From the NCBI RefSeq assembly GCF_001642695.1, contig NZ_LWCC02000095.1:1-43249 (forward strand): a stretch of DNA of 43,249 nt. Direction: 5' to 3'. The position numbers were made by a program, and so were the translations under genes. Position 1 is the stretch's first letter. Each line of letters starts with the position of its first letter. The DNA is from Streptomyces chilikensis (lineage in GTDB: Bacteria; Actinomycetota; Actinomycetes; Streptomycetales; Streptomycetaceae). Under the pieces are notes generated by a model. That model worked only from the letters and a program-made list of their open reading frames with translations. It was not told the origin of the DNA and made no database searches. This document shows, piece by piece, positions 16,885 through 24,305 of this stretch.

Positions 16885-17484
16885 GAAGGCGAAAAAATAA
16901 TGCCCATCCGTCATTACGGCAATCGCTTGATTCTAGCGAATTCGTCCACTCCGGACGAAGTGACTCTCTTTACGCAAGGAGCCGGATTCACCGAAGGGAG
17001 GGAGAACAACACAGCGCACGGCTCGGAGAAAGTCTGGTTGATCAGTAGCAAACTTTTCTTCCACTACGTGAGAAATGTAAAATCCGATTTCGCATACATT
17101 CAAGTAACCGGCGAAGACAGCGATGACGTAGAGCGCTTCACTGAACTGGCTGACAGTTTCTTCACTACGACCGACGTGGACGAACTTTTGTCCGAGGTGC
17201 ACGCGGCCAATACGTCGACCGAACTCGCAAAAGCGGTAACACGGCTTTCTGTTGGCATTCCGTCCGCAGATCCTCCGGCCGATGCCCTGCATGAGATTTT
17301 GAATTCTTATCGCAGCAAATTTGCATCGGTCAGGCGTGCGGGACTTCTGGCGGCCCTGTACATGGACTGGGATATTGTCGGACCCAGCGTACGAAATATG
17401 GCAGTCGCTGACCCCTCGGAAGAGCTGAGAATTCAGGCAGGATACTTTGTCAACAGAAACAACCGGAGCGAGGGAGTCTCGTGA
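15680..17484 (+). other. Low-GC cassette: effector C-terminus plus partner gene
   Basis: Hand counts of G+C per 60-base line fall to 27/60 (16081-16140), 29/60 (16261-16320) and 29/60 (16921-16980), compared with 44/60 at 14941-15000 and 40/60 at 18001-18060. Codon use shifts with it: A- or T-ending codons such as GAA, AAA, ATT and TTG become common. The left boundary follows the Lys/Pro linker inside the DUF4157 gene, and the right boundary coincides with the GTGA junction with the hub gene. The pattern fits an acquired or exchanged effector/immunity-type module. No IS element, inverted repeat or integrase was seen at its ends. Confidence 0.8.
16900..17484 (+). CDS. Putative immunity or partner protein of the DUF4157 effector domain (low-GC, unrecognised)
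   Basis: A 194-residue protein that I do not recognise. The first ~85 residues look beta-rich (RHYGNRLILAN, then KVWLISSKLFFHYVRN and FAYIQVTGED). The second half is helical and HEAT-like: residues about 145-190 alternate helices as in VRRAGLLAALYMDWD followed by VADPSEELRIQAGYFV. No signal peptide or membrane segment is visible, so it should be cytoplasmic. It begins 16 bases after the DUF4157 gene, with AGGAAGG at 16883-16889 before ATG 16900. It ends in a GTGA overlap with the hub adaptor gene. It shares the low G+C of the preceding effector tip and differs from every other eCIS gene, so the two probably arrived together. A cognate immunity protein is the simplest reading; a cargo adaptor or chaperone is the main alternative. 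Confidence 0.75.
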   Translation: MPIRHYGNRLILANSSTPDEVTLFTQGAGFTEGRENNTAHGSEKVWLISSKLFFHYVRNVKSDFAYIQVTGEDSDDVERFTELADSFFTTTDVDELLSEVHAANTSTELAKAVTRLSVGIPSADPPADALHEILNSYRSKFASVRRAGLLAALYMDWDIVGPSVRNMAVADPSEELRIQAGYFVNRNNRSEGVS

Positions 17485-18191
17485 CCCGCTACGCCGACAT
17501 TCCCAAGCCCATCCGGTCCGGCATCGTTGTCGTGAACCCCGACACCGGTACGCCGCAGCGGATCATCGTGCTGCAGTTCAACCCCGACACCCTTGAGCGC
17601 AGTGTCGCCCCCCAGTCCGCCGGGGACAGTGGGGACGCCGGCGGGGGCGGGGCCGGGAGTGGGGACCGGAACGAGGCGTTGCGGCTGAAGGGTCCCGCTC
17701 AGGAGACCTGGAAGTTCACCGCCGAGATCGACGCGACGGACCAGTTGGAGGTGGCCGCGCCGGACGGGATCCACCCGCAACTTGCCGCACTGGAGATGCT
17801 GGTGCAGCCGACCACCGCCCAGTTGCGGGAGGCGAGCGAGCTGTCGAAGCAGGGGTTCATCGAGATCAGCCCGATCGAGATGCCGCTCACCCTCTTCACC
17901 TGGGGCAGCAAGCGCGTGATGCCCGTGCGGCTGACCGAGCTGTCGGTCAACGAGTCGGCGTTCGACGTGAACCTGAACCCGATCCGGGCCTCGCTCAGCA
18001 TCGGGATGAAGATCCTGACGATCAGCGACCTCCCCGCCGGCCACAAGGGCGCCGACCTCTACATGGCGCACCTCGCGCAGAAGGAACGCCTCGCCGCGGC
18101 GGCGCGCGGTGGGAGCCTCGCCCAGCTCGGGCTCACAGGGCTCGCCGGGGTCAACGGGGTCAACGCCGCGGTCGGAACCGTAAGGGACTGA
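17481..18191 (+). CDS. eCIS baseplate hub adaptor with CIS-tube-type domain (Pvc7/Afp7-like)
   Basis: A 236-residue protein of the family found between the tube and the spike hub in eCIS baseplates. Characteristic parts are the opening MTRYADIPKPIRSGIVVVN, IVLQFNPDTLERSV, ETWKFTAEIDATDQLE, and the VMPVRLTELSVNESAFDVNLNP segment. A Gly/Asp-rich loop at about 46-62 is variable. In PVC the homologue carries a C-terminal LysM; here that LysM is a separate downstream gene, so the function is split between two polypeptides. GTG 17481 overlaps the preceding low-GC gene by four bases, making translation of this structural protein depend on the inserted gene. Confidence 0.85.
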   Translation: MTRYADIPKPIRSGIVVVNPDTGTPQRIIVLQFNPDTLERSVAPQSAGDSGDAGGGGAGSGDRNEALRLKGPAQETWKFTAEIDATDQLEVAAPDGIHPQLAALEMLVQPTTAQLREASELSKQGFIEISPIEMPLTLFTWGSKRVMPVRLTELSVNESAFDVNLNPIRASLSIGMKILTISDLPAGHKGADLYMAHLAQKERLAAAARGGSLAQLGLTGLAGVNGVNAAVGTVRD

Positions 18192-18202
18192 GGAGAGAAG
18201 CC

Positions 18203-18574
18203 ATGGCCGACATCGAGCCGTACGAGAGCGTCCTGGACGCCGTCCCGGGCGCCTACCCGTACCCGCGCACCAGCCGGTACCACGACGCGGAGATCGGGAT
18301 CCACCGCATGCCCGACGGGACGGAAGTCCGGTACGCCAAGCGCCGGTTACTTCCTCCGCTCCCGGCCGACGGGGACGAGGTCCGCCCCCACACCGTCGCC
18401 GACGGCGAGCGGCCCGACCTGCTCGCCCAGCGTTACTTCGGCGACGCCGGCCAGTGGTGGCAGATCGCCGACGCCAACCCCGTGCTCGACCCTCGGGAGC
18501 TGACCGGCGAGGCAGGGCGTGTCATCGACATCCCGCTGGGCGGCAGCGGCGGATTCCCCCGGCGGCAGCCATGA
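18203..18574 (+). CDS. eCIS baseplate LysM-domain protein
   Basis: A 123-residue protein with a LysM-type module at about 60-115 (HTVADGERPDLLAQRYFGDA, then WWQIADANPVLDP). In contractile particles such LysM proteins (T4 gp53-like, Afp7 C-terminus) clamp baseplate wedges to the hub rather than bind the cell wall. The N-terminal ~55 residues contain a Tyr/Pro/Arg-rich stretch (YPYPRTSRYHDAEI) that may insert into the neighbouring hub adaptor. There is no signal peptide. It starts 11 bases after the hub adaptor gene with GAGGAGAG before the ATG, and its stop overlaps the next start as ATGA. Confidence 0.85.
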   Translation: MADIEPYESVLDAVPGAYPYPRTSRYHDAEIGIHRMPDGTEVRYAKRRLLPPLPADGDEVRPHTVADGERPDLLAQRYFGDAGQWWQIADANPVLDPRELTGEAGRVIDIPLGGSGGFPRRQP

Positions 18575-19725
18575 TCGGTAACGGCCTGTCCGACCTGGAG
18601 GTGATGAAGGGTCCCGTCCGCATTCAGCTGCTCATGGGGTCCCAGCTCGTCGAGCCCGTGCCCTCGGAGGTGGCGGAGGCGCTGCTGTCCGCCCAGATCA
18701 CCGCGACGGCGGGAGAGCGCAGCGGCTTCCAGCTCGCCTTCGACCTCACCAAGACGGGCCTCATCACCCGGGAGCTCCTGCCGCAGGGGAGGTTCGATCC
18801 GAAGACTCGCATCGTGGTCACCGTGAGCGTCCGGCAGGCCTCGGCGGTGCTGTTCGACGGCGTGATCGTCCGCCATGAGGTCGGTGCCAGCAACCAGCCG
18901 GGCCACTCGACCCTCACCGTCACCGGCGAGGACCTGACCCTCCTCATGGATCTGGAGGACCGGCCCGCCAGCTACCCCGGCCAGTCACCCTCCGAGCGGG
19001 TACTCGGTGTCCTGCGCCGGTATTCCGGCTACGGCGTCCGGCCCCATGTCGTCGCCGAGCAGATCCTGCAGCCGCCGAACGAGCGGCTGCGGGTGCCTCA
19101 TCAGACTCAGACCGACCTTCAGTACGTCACCGAACTCGCGCGGGCCAACGGCTACACCTTCTACCTGGAGCCCGGCCCCGCGGTCGGTGAGTCCCTCGCC
19201 TACTGGGGTCCCGAGAACCGCAAGGGCCATCCCCAGCACGCCCTCAGCGTCAACATGGACGTCCACTCCACCGTCGACCAGCTGACCTTCGCCTACGACG
19301 GCACCGCCCGCGAGGAACCGCAGGCACGCTGGCAGAACCCGGAGACCCGGAAGTCCGAACTGCTCCCCCCGCCGCCCATCGACCCGCTGCGCCCGCCCCT
19401 CGGCAGGCGGCCCACCCCGGCCCTGCGGCGCCGCACGCTGACCGGCACCGCCAAGCAGCAGCGCTCGCAGGCGGAGGCCGCGCTGCTCGCCCGTTCCGCC
19501 GTCTCCGCCGACGTCGTCTCCGGCTCCGGCTCGCTCGACGTGCTGCGGTACGGGTACATCCTGCAGCCGCGCCAGATCGTCGGTGTACGGGGCTCGGGGC
19601 GGGCGTACGACGGCCTGTACTACGTCAAGTCCGTCACCCACAACCTGCGTCCCGGCTCGTACCAGCAGAACTTCACCCTCTCCCGGGAGGGGCTGGTGGC
19701 CCGCGAGGACCGCGTCCCGCTGTGA
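18571..19725 (+). CDS. eCIS central hub protein, gp27/VgrG-N-terminal-like
   Basis: A 384-residue protein resembling the hub half of phage late-control protein D, T4 gp27, and the VgrG N-terminus. A trimer of this protein adapts the sixfold tube to the threefold spike. Supporting segments are PVRIQLLMGSQLVEP, FDGVIVRHEVGASN, LTVTGEDLTLLMD, TDLQYVTELARANGYTFYLEPG, and near the C-terminus YILQPRQIVGVRGSGRAYDG followed by YYVKSVTHNL. The gp5-like OB-fold and tip are encoded separately downstream, unlike AFP/PVC where spike parts are fused (Afp8). ATG 18571 overlaps the LysM gene stop by four bases. Confidence 0.88.
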   Translation: MIGNGLSDLEVMKGPVRIQLLMGSQLVEPVPSEVAEALLSAQITATAGERSGFQLAFDLTKTGLITRELLPQGRFDPKTRIVVTVSVRQASAVLFDGVIVRHEVGASNQPGHSTLTVTGEDLTLLMDLEDRPASYPGQSPSERVLGVLRRYSGYGVRPHVVAEQILQPPNERLRVPHQTQTDLQYVTELARANGYTFYLEPGPAVGESLAYWGPENRKGHPQHALSVNMDVHSTVDQLTFAYDGTAREEPQARWQNPETRKSELLPPPPIDPLRPPLGRRPTPALRRRTLTGTAKQQRSQAEAALLARSAVSADVVSGSGSLDVLRYGYILQPRQIVGVRGSGRAYDGLYYVKSVTHNLRPGSYQQNFTLSREGLVAREDRVPL

Positions 19726-19807
19726 CAGAACCGCCCACGACCCACCCCTCCACGCCCCGGCCCTCCACGGCCCACCCGCCCCGACCCATCGACCAGGAGC
19801 ACCTCGT

Positions 19808-20329
19808 ATGGCGGCACCCAGCAATCGCTATCTCGGCAAGTTCCGCGGCCGGGTCGTCAGCAACGACGACCCTCTGAAGATCGGCCGTCTCATCGTCGAG
19901 GTCCCGGACGTTCTCGGCGACGTGCCGTCGACCTGGGCGCTGCCCTGTCTGCCGTTCACCGGGGACAGGGCGGGGCAGTTCACGGTGCCGAAGAAGGACG
20001 CGGGCGTCTGGGTGGAGTTCGAGCAGGGGGATCCGAGCTACCCCATCTGGACCGGGTGCTGGTACGGGGAACAGAACGAGGTTCCGCCCGACGCGTACAG
20101 CGGGACCGCCACCGACAAGCCGGTCGTCGTGCAGACACCGGGCGCGCTCAAGCTCGTCATGAACGACGGGGCCGAGGAAGGCATCCTCCTGCAGGCCAAG
20201 GGCGGCGCGTACATCCGCATCACCGAGAACAAGGTCGTCATCGCCAACGGCGCCGGCGCGGTGATCTCGATGGTCGGTGAGGAAGTGAGCATCAACGAAG
20301 GCCAGTTGACCGTCCTCAGGAAGCAATGA
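19808..20329 (+). CDS. eCIS spike protein, baseplate assembly protein V / gp5 OB-fold
   Basis: A 173-residue spike protein. Residues 1-95 form the gp5 OB-fold (FRGRVVSNDDPLKIGRLIVE, then PKKDAGVWVEFEQGDPSYPIWTGCWYG). The C-terminal ~75 residues are a run of short beta strands (GAYIRITENKVVIAN, then EVSINEGQLTVLR) expected to wind into a trimeric beta-helix needle. There is no lysozyme domain as in T4 gp5; the cluster instead carries a separate amidase as its last gene. An AGGAG site at 19795-19799 precedes ATG 19808. The 82-base spacer upstream is pyrimidine-rich and one of the few gaps in the operon. Confidence 0.9.
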   Translation: MAAPSNRYLGKFRGRVVSNDDPLKIGRLIVEVPDVLGDVPSTWALPCLPFTGDRAGQFTVPKKDAGVWVEFEQGDPSYPIWTGCWYGEQNEVPPDAYSGTATDKPVVVQTPGALKLVMNDGAEEGILLQAKGGAYIRITENKVVIANGAGAVISMVGEEVSINEGQLTVLRKQ

Positions 20330-20359
20330 AGGAATAAGGAATACGGGGGATCACACACC

Positions 20360-20704
20360 ATGTCAGGGAGTCTGCTGGACGCGGGCGCCGTGATCGGCTG
20401 TCCGCACGGGGGCCGGGTCGCGCCCGTGAGCACACCGACCGGCGGCGTACGGATCGCCGGTTCCGCCGTCGCCACGGCGGCGCACAGTTATGTCGTCACC
20501 GGATGCCCGCACACCGTCGACGGGCTGCCCTCGCCCTGCGTGACCGTCCGCTGGACGAGCGACATCGGCAGCGGTAGCGGGGTCACCGTCGACGGCGAGC
20601 CCGTACTGCTGGACACCTCGGCGGCCGAGTGCCTGAGCGCGGCCTTGGTGCCGCAGGGGACGCCGGTCGTCCAGTCCGCGCGGCGAAGGGTCGTGGTCCG
20701 ATGA
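20360..20704 (+). CDS. PAAR-like spike tip protein
   Basis: A 114-residue PAAR-like protein that should sharpen the spike tip. It has the short beta-hairpin pattern and metal-ligand candidates of such caps: the near-repeats IGCPHGGRV (Cys14, His16) and VTGCPHTVDGLPSPC, giving Cys/His pairs able to bind one metal ion. The ending ALVPQGTPVVQSARRRVVV is typical of eCIS tip proteins. It starts 30 bases after the spike gene behind a GGGGGA site, and its stop overlaps the gp25 start as ATGA. There is no C-terminal effector extension. Confidence 0.8.
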   Translation: MSGSLLDAGAVIGCPHGGRVAPVSTPTGGVRIAGSAVATAAHSYVVTGCPHTVDGLPSPCVTVRWTSDIGSGSGVTVDGEPVLLDTSAAECLSAALVPQGTPVVQSARRRVVVR

Positions 20705-21102
20705 GCCGCCGCACCGCCGGCACAGCCGGGCGCCCGCGCAGCGACATCGCGTTCCCCTTCCGCCCCGACCGCCGGGGCCGCACCGCGCACGCGCGCCACA
20801 CGGAGCACGTCCACGACCTGATCGAGCAGTTGCTGTTCACCAGCCCCGGCGAGCGTGTGATGCGCCCGGACTTCGGCTGCGGGCTGCTCGACCTGGTCTT
20901 CGCCCCGACCAGCCCGGAGCTGGTCTCCACGCTCGAACTCTCCGTGCAGGCCTCGCTGCAGCGCTGGCTCGGCGACCTCGTCGAGGTCGAGAGCCTCGAC
21001 GTGGTCGGCGAGGAGAACGTCGTCCGTGTGTACCTGTCGTACGTGCTGCGGGCCGACGGCTCCCGGCGCGAGGACGTCTTCGAAGGGAGGGCCACGGCAT
21101 GA
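20701..21102 (+). CDS. GPW/gp25 family baseplate wedge protein
   Basis: A 133-residue member of the gp25/GPW family (Afp9/Pvc9, TssE-like), a wedge component that seeds sheath polymerisation at the baseplate. Visible family features are DIAFPFRPDRRGR, the HVHDLIEQLLFTSPGERVMRPDFGCGLLDLVFAP core (the EPR-type loop here reads GERVMRPDFG), and the helix ELSVQASLQRWL. The first 15 residues are a basic unconserved extension. Start ATG 20701 and stop 21102 each overlap neighbours by four bases, so expression is coupled to the PAAR and baseplate-J genes. Confidence 0.92.
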   Translation: MSRRTAGTAGRPRSDIAFPFRPDRRGRTAHARHTEHVHDLIEQLLFTSPGERVMRPDFGCGLLDLVFAPTSPELVSTLELSVQASLQRWLGDLVEVESLDVVGEENVVRVYLSYVLRADGSRREDVFEGRATA

Positions 21103-24100
21103 CGAGCCCGACCGGCACCCCGCACACCACCGGTTCCACCAGCGGCGCCACCGCCGGCACCGGCACCACGCGCCGGGCCAAGGTCCGCGCCGCGCAGCTC
21201 AACGGGGTCGACTCCGTCGAGGTGAGCGACGACGGCCTGCTGCTGACCGTCGCCTTCCTCGGCAAGGCCCCGCACGGCCTGTGCCCGGAGAACGTCCGCA
21301 TCGACGGCGGGCGCCGGATCACCGGCATCACCGCCGTGGACGTCAGCGTCGAGCGGGAGGAGGACCCCGAGCTGGACGACCGGCTCTACGTCACCCTCGA
21401 CAAGGCCGGTGACACCTCCCGCTACCGGCTCTCCCTGGTCGAGACCGACCCGTACGGCCGCCCCGGCACCGAACCCTTCCGCGGCTTCGACCAGCGCTAC
21501 CACAGCGCCACCTTCGCCTTCCGGCCCGACTGTCCGTCCCCCTTCGACCGTGTGGAGGAGGAGTCCGCGGCATCGGACTTCCCCACCGCACCTGTCATCG
21601 ACTACACCGCCCGCGACTACGACACCATCCGCAAGCTGCTGCTGGACCGGCTGGCGCTCACCACGCCCGACTGGGTGGAGCGCAACCCGGCCGATCTCGG
21701 CACCACACTGGTCGAGCTGCTCGCGTACACCGGTGACCGGATCAGCTACCAGCAGGACGCGGTGGCCACCGAGGCCTACCTCGACACCGCGCGCCGCCGG
21801 ACGTCCGTGCGGCGCCATGTCCGCCTCGTCGACTACGTGATGCACGACGGCTGCACGGCCCGCGCCTACGTCGCCGTGGAGGCCGCCGAGGACCACACGC
21901 TCGCCCCGGGCACCTTCCGCTTCGCCTCCGTGGACGTCCGCACCCTCGACCCGCACGACCGGCCCGCGCCGGGCACCGTGGTCGACGAGGCCGACCTCGG
22001 CGAGCTGGACGAGCGCGGCTCGGTGGAGGTCTTCGAGCCGGTCGTCGCCGGTGACCCGCTCGAGCTGCGCGTCGCGCACAACACCGTCCGCCTGTGGACC
22101 TGGGGCGGCGAGGTCTGCGCCCTGCCGAAGGGGGCGACCTCGGCGACCCTGCGGGACGAGTGGGTGGACCGGGAGACCTGCCGCGAGCGCCGACTCGCCC
22201 TCAGGGCGGGCGACGTGCTGATCCTGGAAGAGGTCAAGGGGGCGCGCACCGGCACCCCGGGCGACGCCGACCCGGAGCACCGGCAGGCCGTCCGGCTGAC
22301 CTCCGTCACCCCGGCCGTCGACCGGATCGAGGACCAGCCGGTCCTGGAGGTCACCTGGGCCGCCGAGGACGCGCTGCGCTTCCCGCTCCGCCTCACCACC
22401 CGCGGCGGGCGCGACTGCCGGCCGGTCGGGGACGTGACCGTGGCCCGCGGCAACGTCGTCCTGGTCGACCACGGCCGTACCGTCCACGGGCTGCCCGAGA
22501 CGTTCACCGTCCCGCGGGATCCGGCCGTGGTCGCCCCCTGCGACCTTCCCGCCTTCGGCTGCCCCGACCCCGACGAGGGCAACGCGCCCGCCCGCCTGAT
22601 CAACTCCCTGGCCGACAAGGCCACATCGGGTGAGCCGCTCCGCCCCGACGACGTGCGGGAACTGTTCGACGTCGTCGGTGAGCGCGCGGTCAACCGGGCC
22701 GGGATCGGTCTGGAGCACGCCGGCCGGCACCGGGAGCAGGTGGTGCCGGGCACCGCGTACGCCCAGGCCGCCGCTCTGCGCACGCTGCTCGCCCGGTCGG
22801 TGTACCCCGGGATCCGGCCCCGCTTCCGGCCCGTGCTCGGCCGGTCCCCCGTGGTGCAGGCGGTGCCGTTCCCGGATCCCCGTGTCGTCGCGGCCGGGCA
22901 GGCCGGGCGGATCGCCGCGATCCCGGAACGCGTCCGGCAGCGCCTGGTCGAACTGTGGCGCGGCGCCCGGGACCGGGAGGAGCTGTCGGCGGAGGAGATC
23001 TCCGAACTGACCGTGATCTTCGGCCCGAAGGCTGTCGAGCGGAGCGGGCTGCGCCGCCACCCCGTCCCCGCCTTGCGTGAACTGCTGTATCGCAGCGACC
23101 AGTTGCTCGACGCCAAGCTTCGGCGGACTGAGGTCCTCGCGGCGCGGGCCCGGGCGGGCACCGTCCTGGACGGTGACATCGCCTGGGAGATCGCCCACAG
23201 TTGGGGCCCGGCCTACGCGGAGGGGCTGCATCCCGGGGATCCAGGACTGCGCGGCCCCGCGAGCGCCGCGCTGGTCCAGGACCCGCGCCGGGCGCTGCCC
23301 GCCGTGCGCCTGCACGAGGAGGACTGCGACACGCACCGTGACGGCGGCACGCACCGTGACATGGCCGGCGGCACGGACGGCGAGACGGTCTGGGAGCCGC
23401 GTCGCGACCTGCTGGAGAGCGGCGCGCGGGACCGGCACTTCGTCGGCGAACTGGAGGACGACGGCCGTCTCGCGCTGCGCTTCGGCGACGGACGGCACGG
23501 GGCGAGGCCCGCCCCCGGCGCACGGCTGGTGGTGCGGCACCGTCTGGGTGGCGGCACGGCCGGCAATGTCGGGGCGGAGGCCGTCAACCATCTGGTCGTC
23601 CCGTCCGACTGCGATCCCCCGCCGGTCACCGCGGTACGCAACCCGCTGCCCGCCGTCGGCGGCACGGAGCCGGAATCCGTGGAGCACGTGCGACAGTTGG
23701 CTCCGCTGGAGCTGCGCCGCACCCGGCTGCGCGCGGTCACCGCGGAGGACTACGCGGCGCTCGTCTCCGCCCTGCCCGGTGTCCAGCGGGCCGCGGCGGA
23801 GCTGCGCTGGAGCGGGAGTGTCCGGGAGGCGCATGTCGCGATCGACGCCTACGGCTCCGGAGCACCGTCCGAGGCGCTGCTCGCCTCGGTCGCCGAGGCC
23901 CTGGAGCCGTACCGGCTCATCGGTCACGACCTGGTGGTCGGCGCGGCGCGGCGGGTGCCGCTGGACATCGCGCTGGCGGTGTGCTCCCGGCCCGGCCACC
24001 AGCACGGGCAGATCCTGGCCGACCTGCGCCGCGCGCTCGGCACCCGTCCCGGGGGTTTCTTTCACCCGGACGCGCTGACCTTCGGGGAACCGGTGCGGCT

Positions 24101-24305
24101 GAGCCGCCTGGTCGCCGTGGCCGCCGCCGTGCCGGGCGTGGAGAGCGTCCGGGTGGTCCGGCTGCGGCGCCTGTTCGAGCCGGACCGAGGAGAGAGGGAG
24201 GACGGCGTGCTGCGGCTCGGCCCGCTGGAGATCGCCACCTGCGACAACGACCCGGACCGGCCGGAGAACGGCCGGCTGGCGATTTCCCTGGGAGGTGCCC
24301 GATGA
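21099..24305 (+). CDS. Baseplate J-like wedge protein 1 (Afp11/Pvc11-like)
   Basis: A 1068-residue putative baseplate assembly protein. Hallmarks are IDYTARDYDTIRKLLLDRLAL and the ADLGTTLVELLAYTGDRISYQQDAVATEAYL block at about 165-230, then ELEDDGRLALRFGDGRHGARP and VRHRLGGGTAGNVGAEAVN at about 780-830 and the NPLPAVGGTEPESVE and TAEDYAALVSALPGVQRA segments near 850-890. These are typical of gpJ-type wedge proteins that ring the hub and trigger sheath contraction. The N-terminal 20 residues are Thr/Gly rich. Start and stop overlap the neighbouring genes by four bases. Its length is usual for eCIS rather than the ~300 residues of phage P2 J. Confidence 0.9.
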   Translation: MTSPTGTPHTTGSTSGATAGTGTTRRAKVRAAQLNGVDSVEVSDDGLLLTVAFLGKAPHGLCPENVRIDGGRRITGITAVDVSVEREEDPELDDRLYVTLDKAGDTSRYRLSLVETDPYGRPGTEPFRGFDQRYHSATFAFRPDCPSPFDRVEEESAASDFPTAPVIDYTARDYDTIRKLLLDRLALTTPDWVERNPADLGTTLVELLAYTGDRISYQQDAVATEAYLDTARRRTSVRRHVRLVDYVMHDGCTARAYVAVEAAEDHTLAPGTFRFASVDVRTLDPHDRPAPGTVVDEADLGELDERGSVEVFEPVVAGDPLELRVAHNTVRLWTWGGEVCALPKGATSATLRDEWVDRETCRERRLALRAGDVLILEEVKGARTGTPGDADPEHRQAVRLTSVTPAVDRIEDQPVLEVTWAAEDALRFPLRLTTRGGRDCRPVGDVTVARGNVVLVDHGRTVHGLPETFTVPRDPAVVAPCDLPAFGCPDPDEGNAPARLINSLADKATSGEPLRPDDVRELFDVVGERAVNRAGIGLEHAGRHREQVVPGTAYAQAAALRTLLARSVYPGIRPRFRPVLGRSPVVQAVPFPDPRVVAAGQAGRIAAIPERVRQRLVELWRGARDREELSAEEISELTVIFGPKAVERSGLRRHPVPALRELLYRSDQLLDAKLRRTEVLAARARAGTVLDGDIAWEIAHSWGPAYAEGLHPGDPGLRGPASAALVQDPRRALPAVRLHEEDCDTHRDGGTHRDMAGGTDGETVWEPRRDLLESGARDRHFVGELEDDGRLALRFGDGRHGARPAPGARLVVRHRLGGGTAGNVGAEAVNHLVVPSDCDPPPVTAVRNPLPAVGGTEPESVEHVRQLAPLELRRTRLRAVTAEDYAALVSALPGVQRAAAELRWSGSVREAHVAIDAYGSGAPSEALLASVAEALEPYRLIGHDLVVGAARRVPLDIALAVCSRPGHQHGQILADLRRALGTRPGGFFHPDALTFGEPVRLSRLVAVAAAVPGVESVRVVRLRRLFEPDRGEREDGVLRLGPLEIATCDNDPDRPENGRLAISLGGAR

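Noticed and set aside
15680-17484. Assembly chimera or contamination explaining the low GC
   Set aside because: The DUF4157 frame stays open through the left junction and the right junction is a clean GTGA overlap, which a random join would rarely give; read-level evidence was not available.
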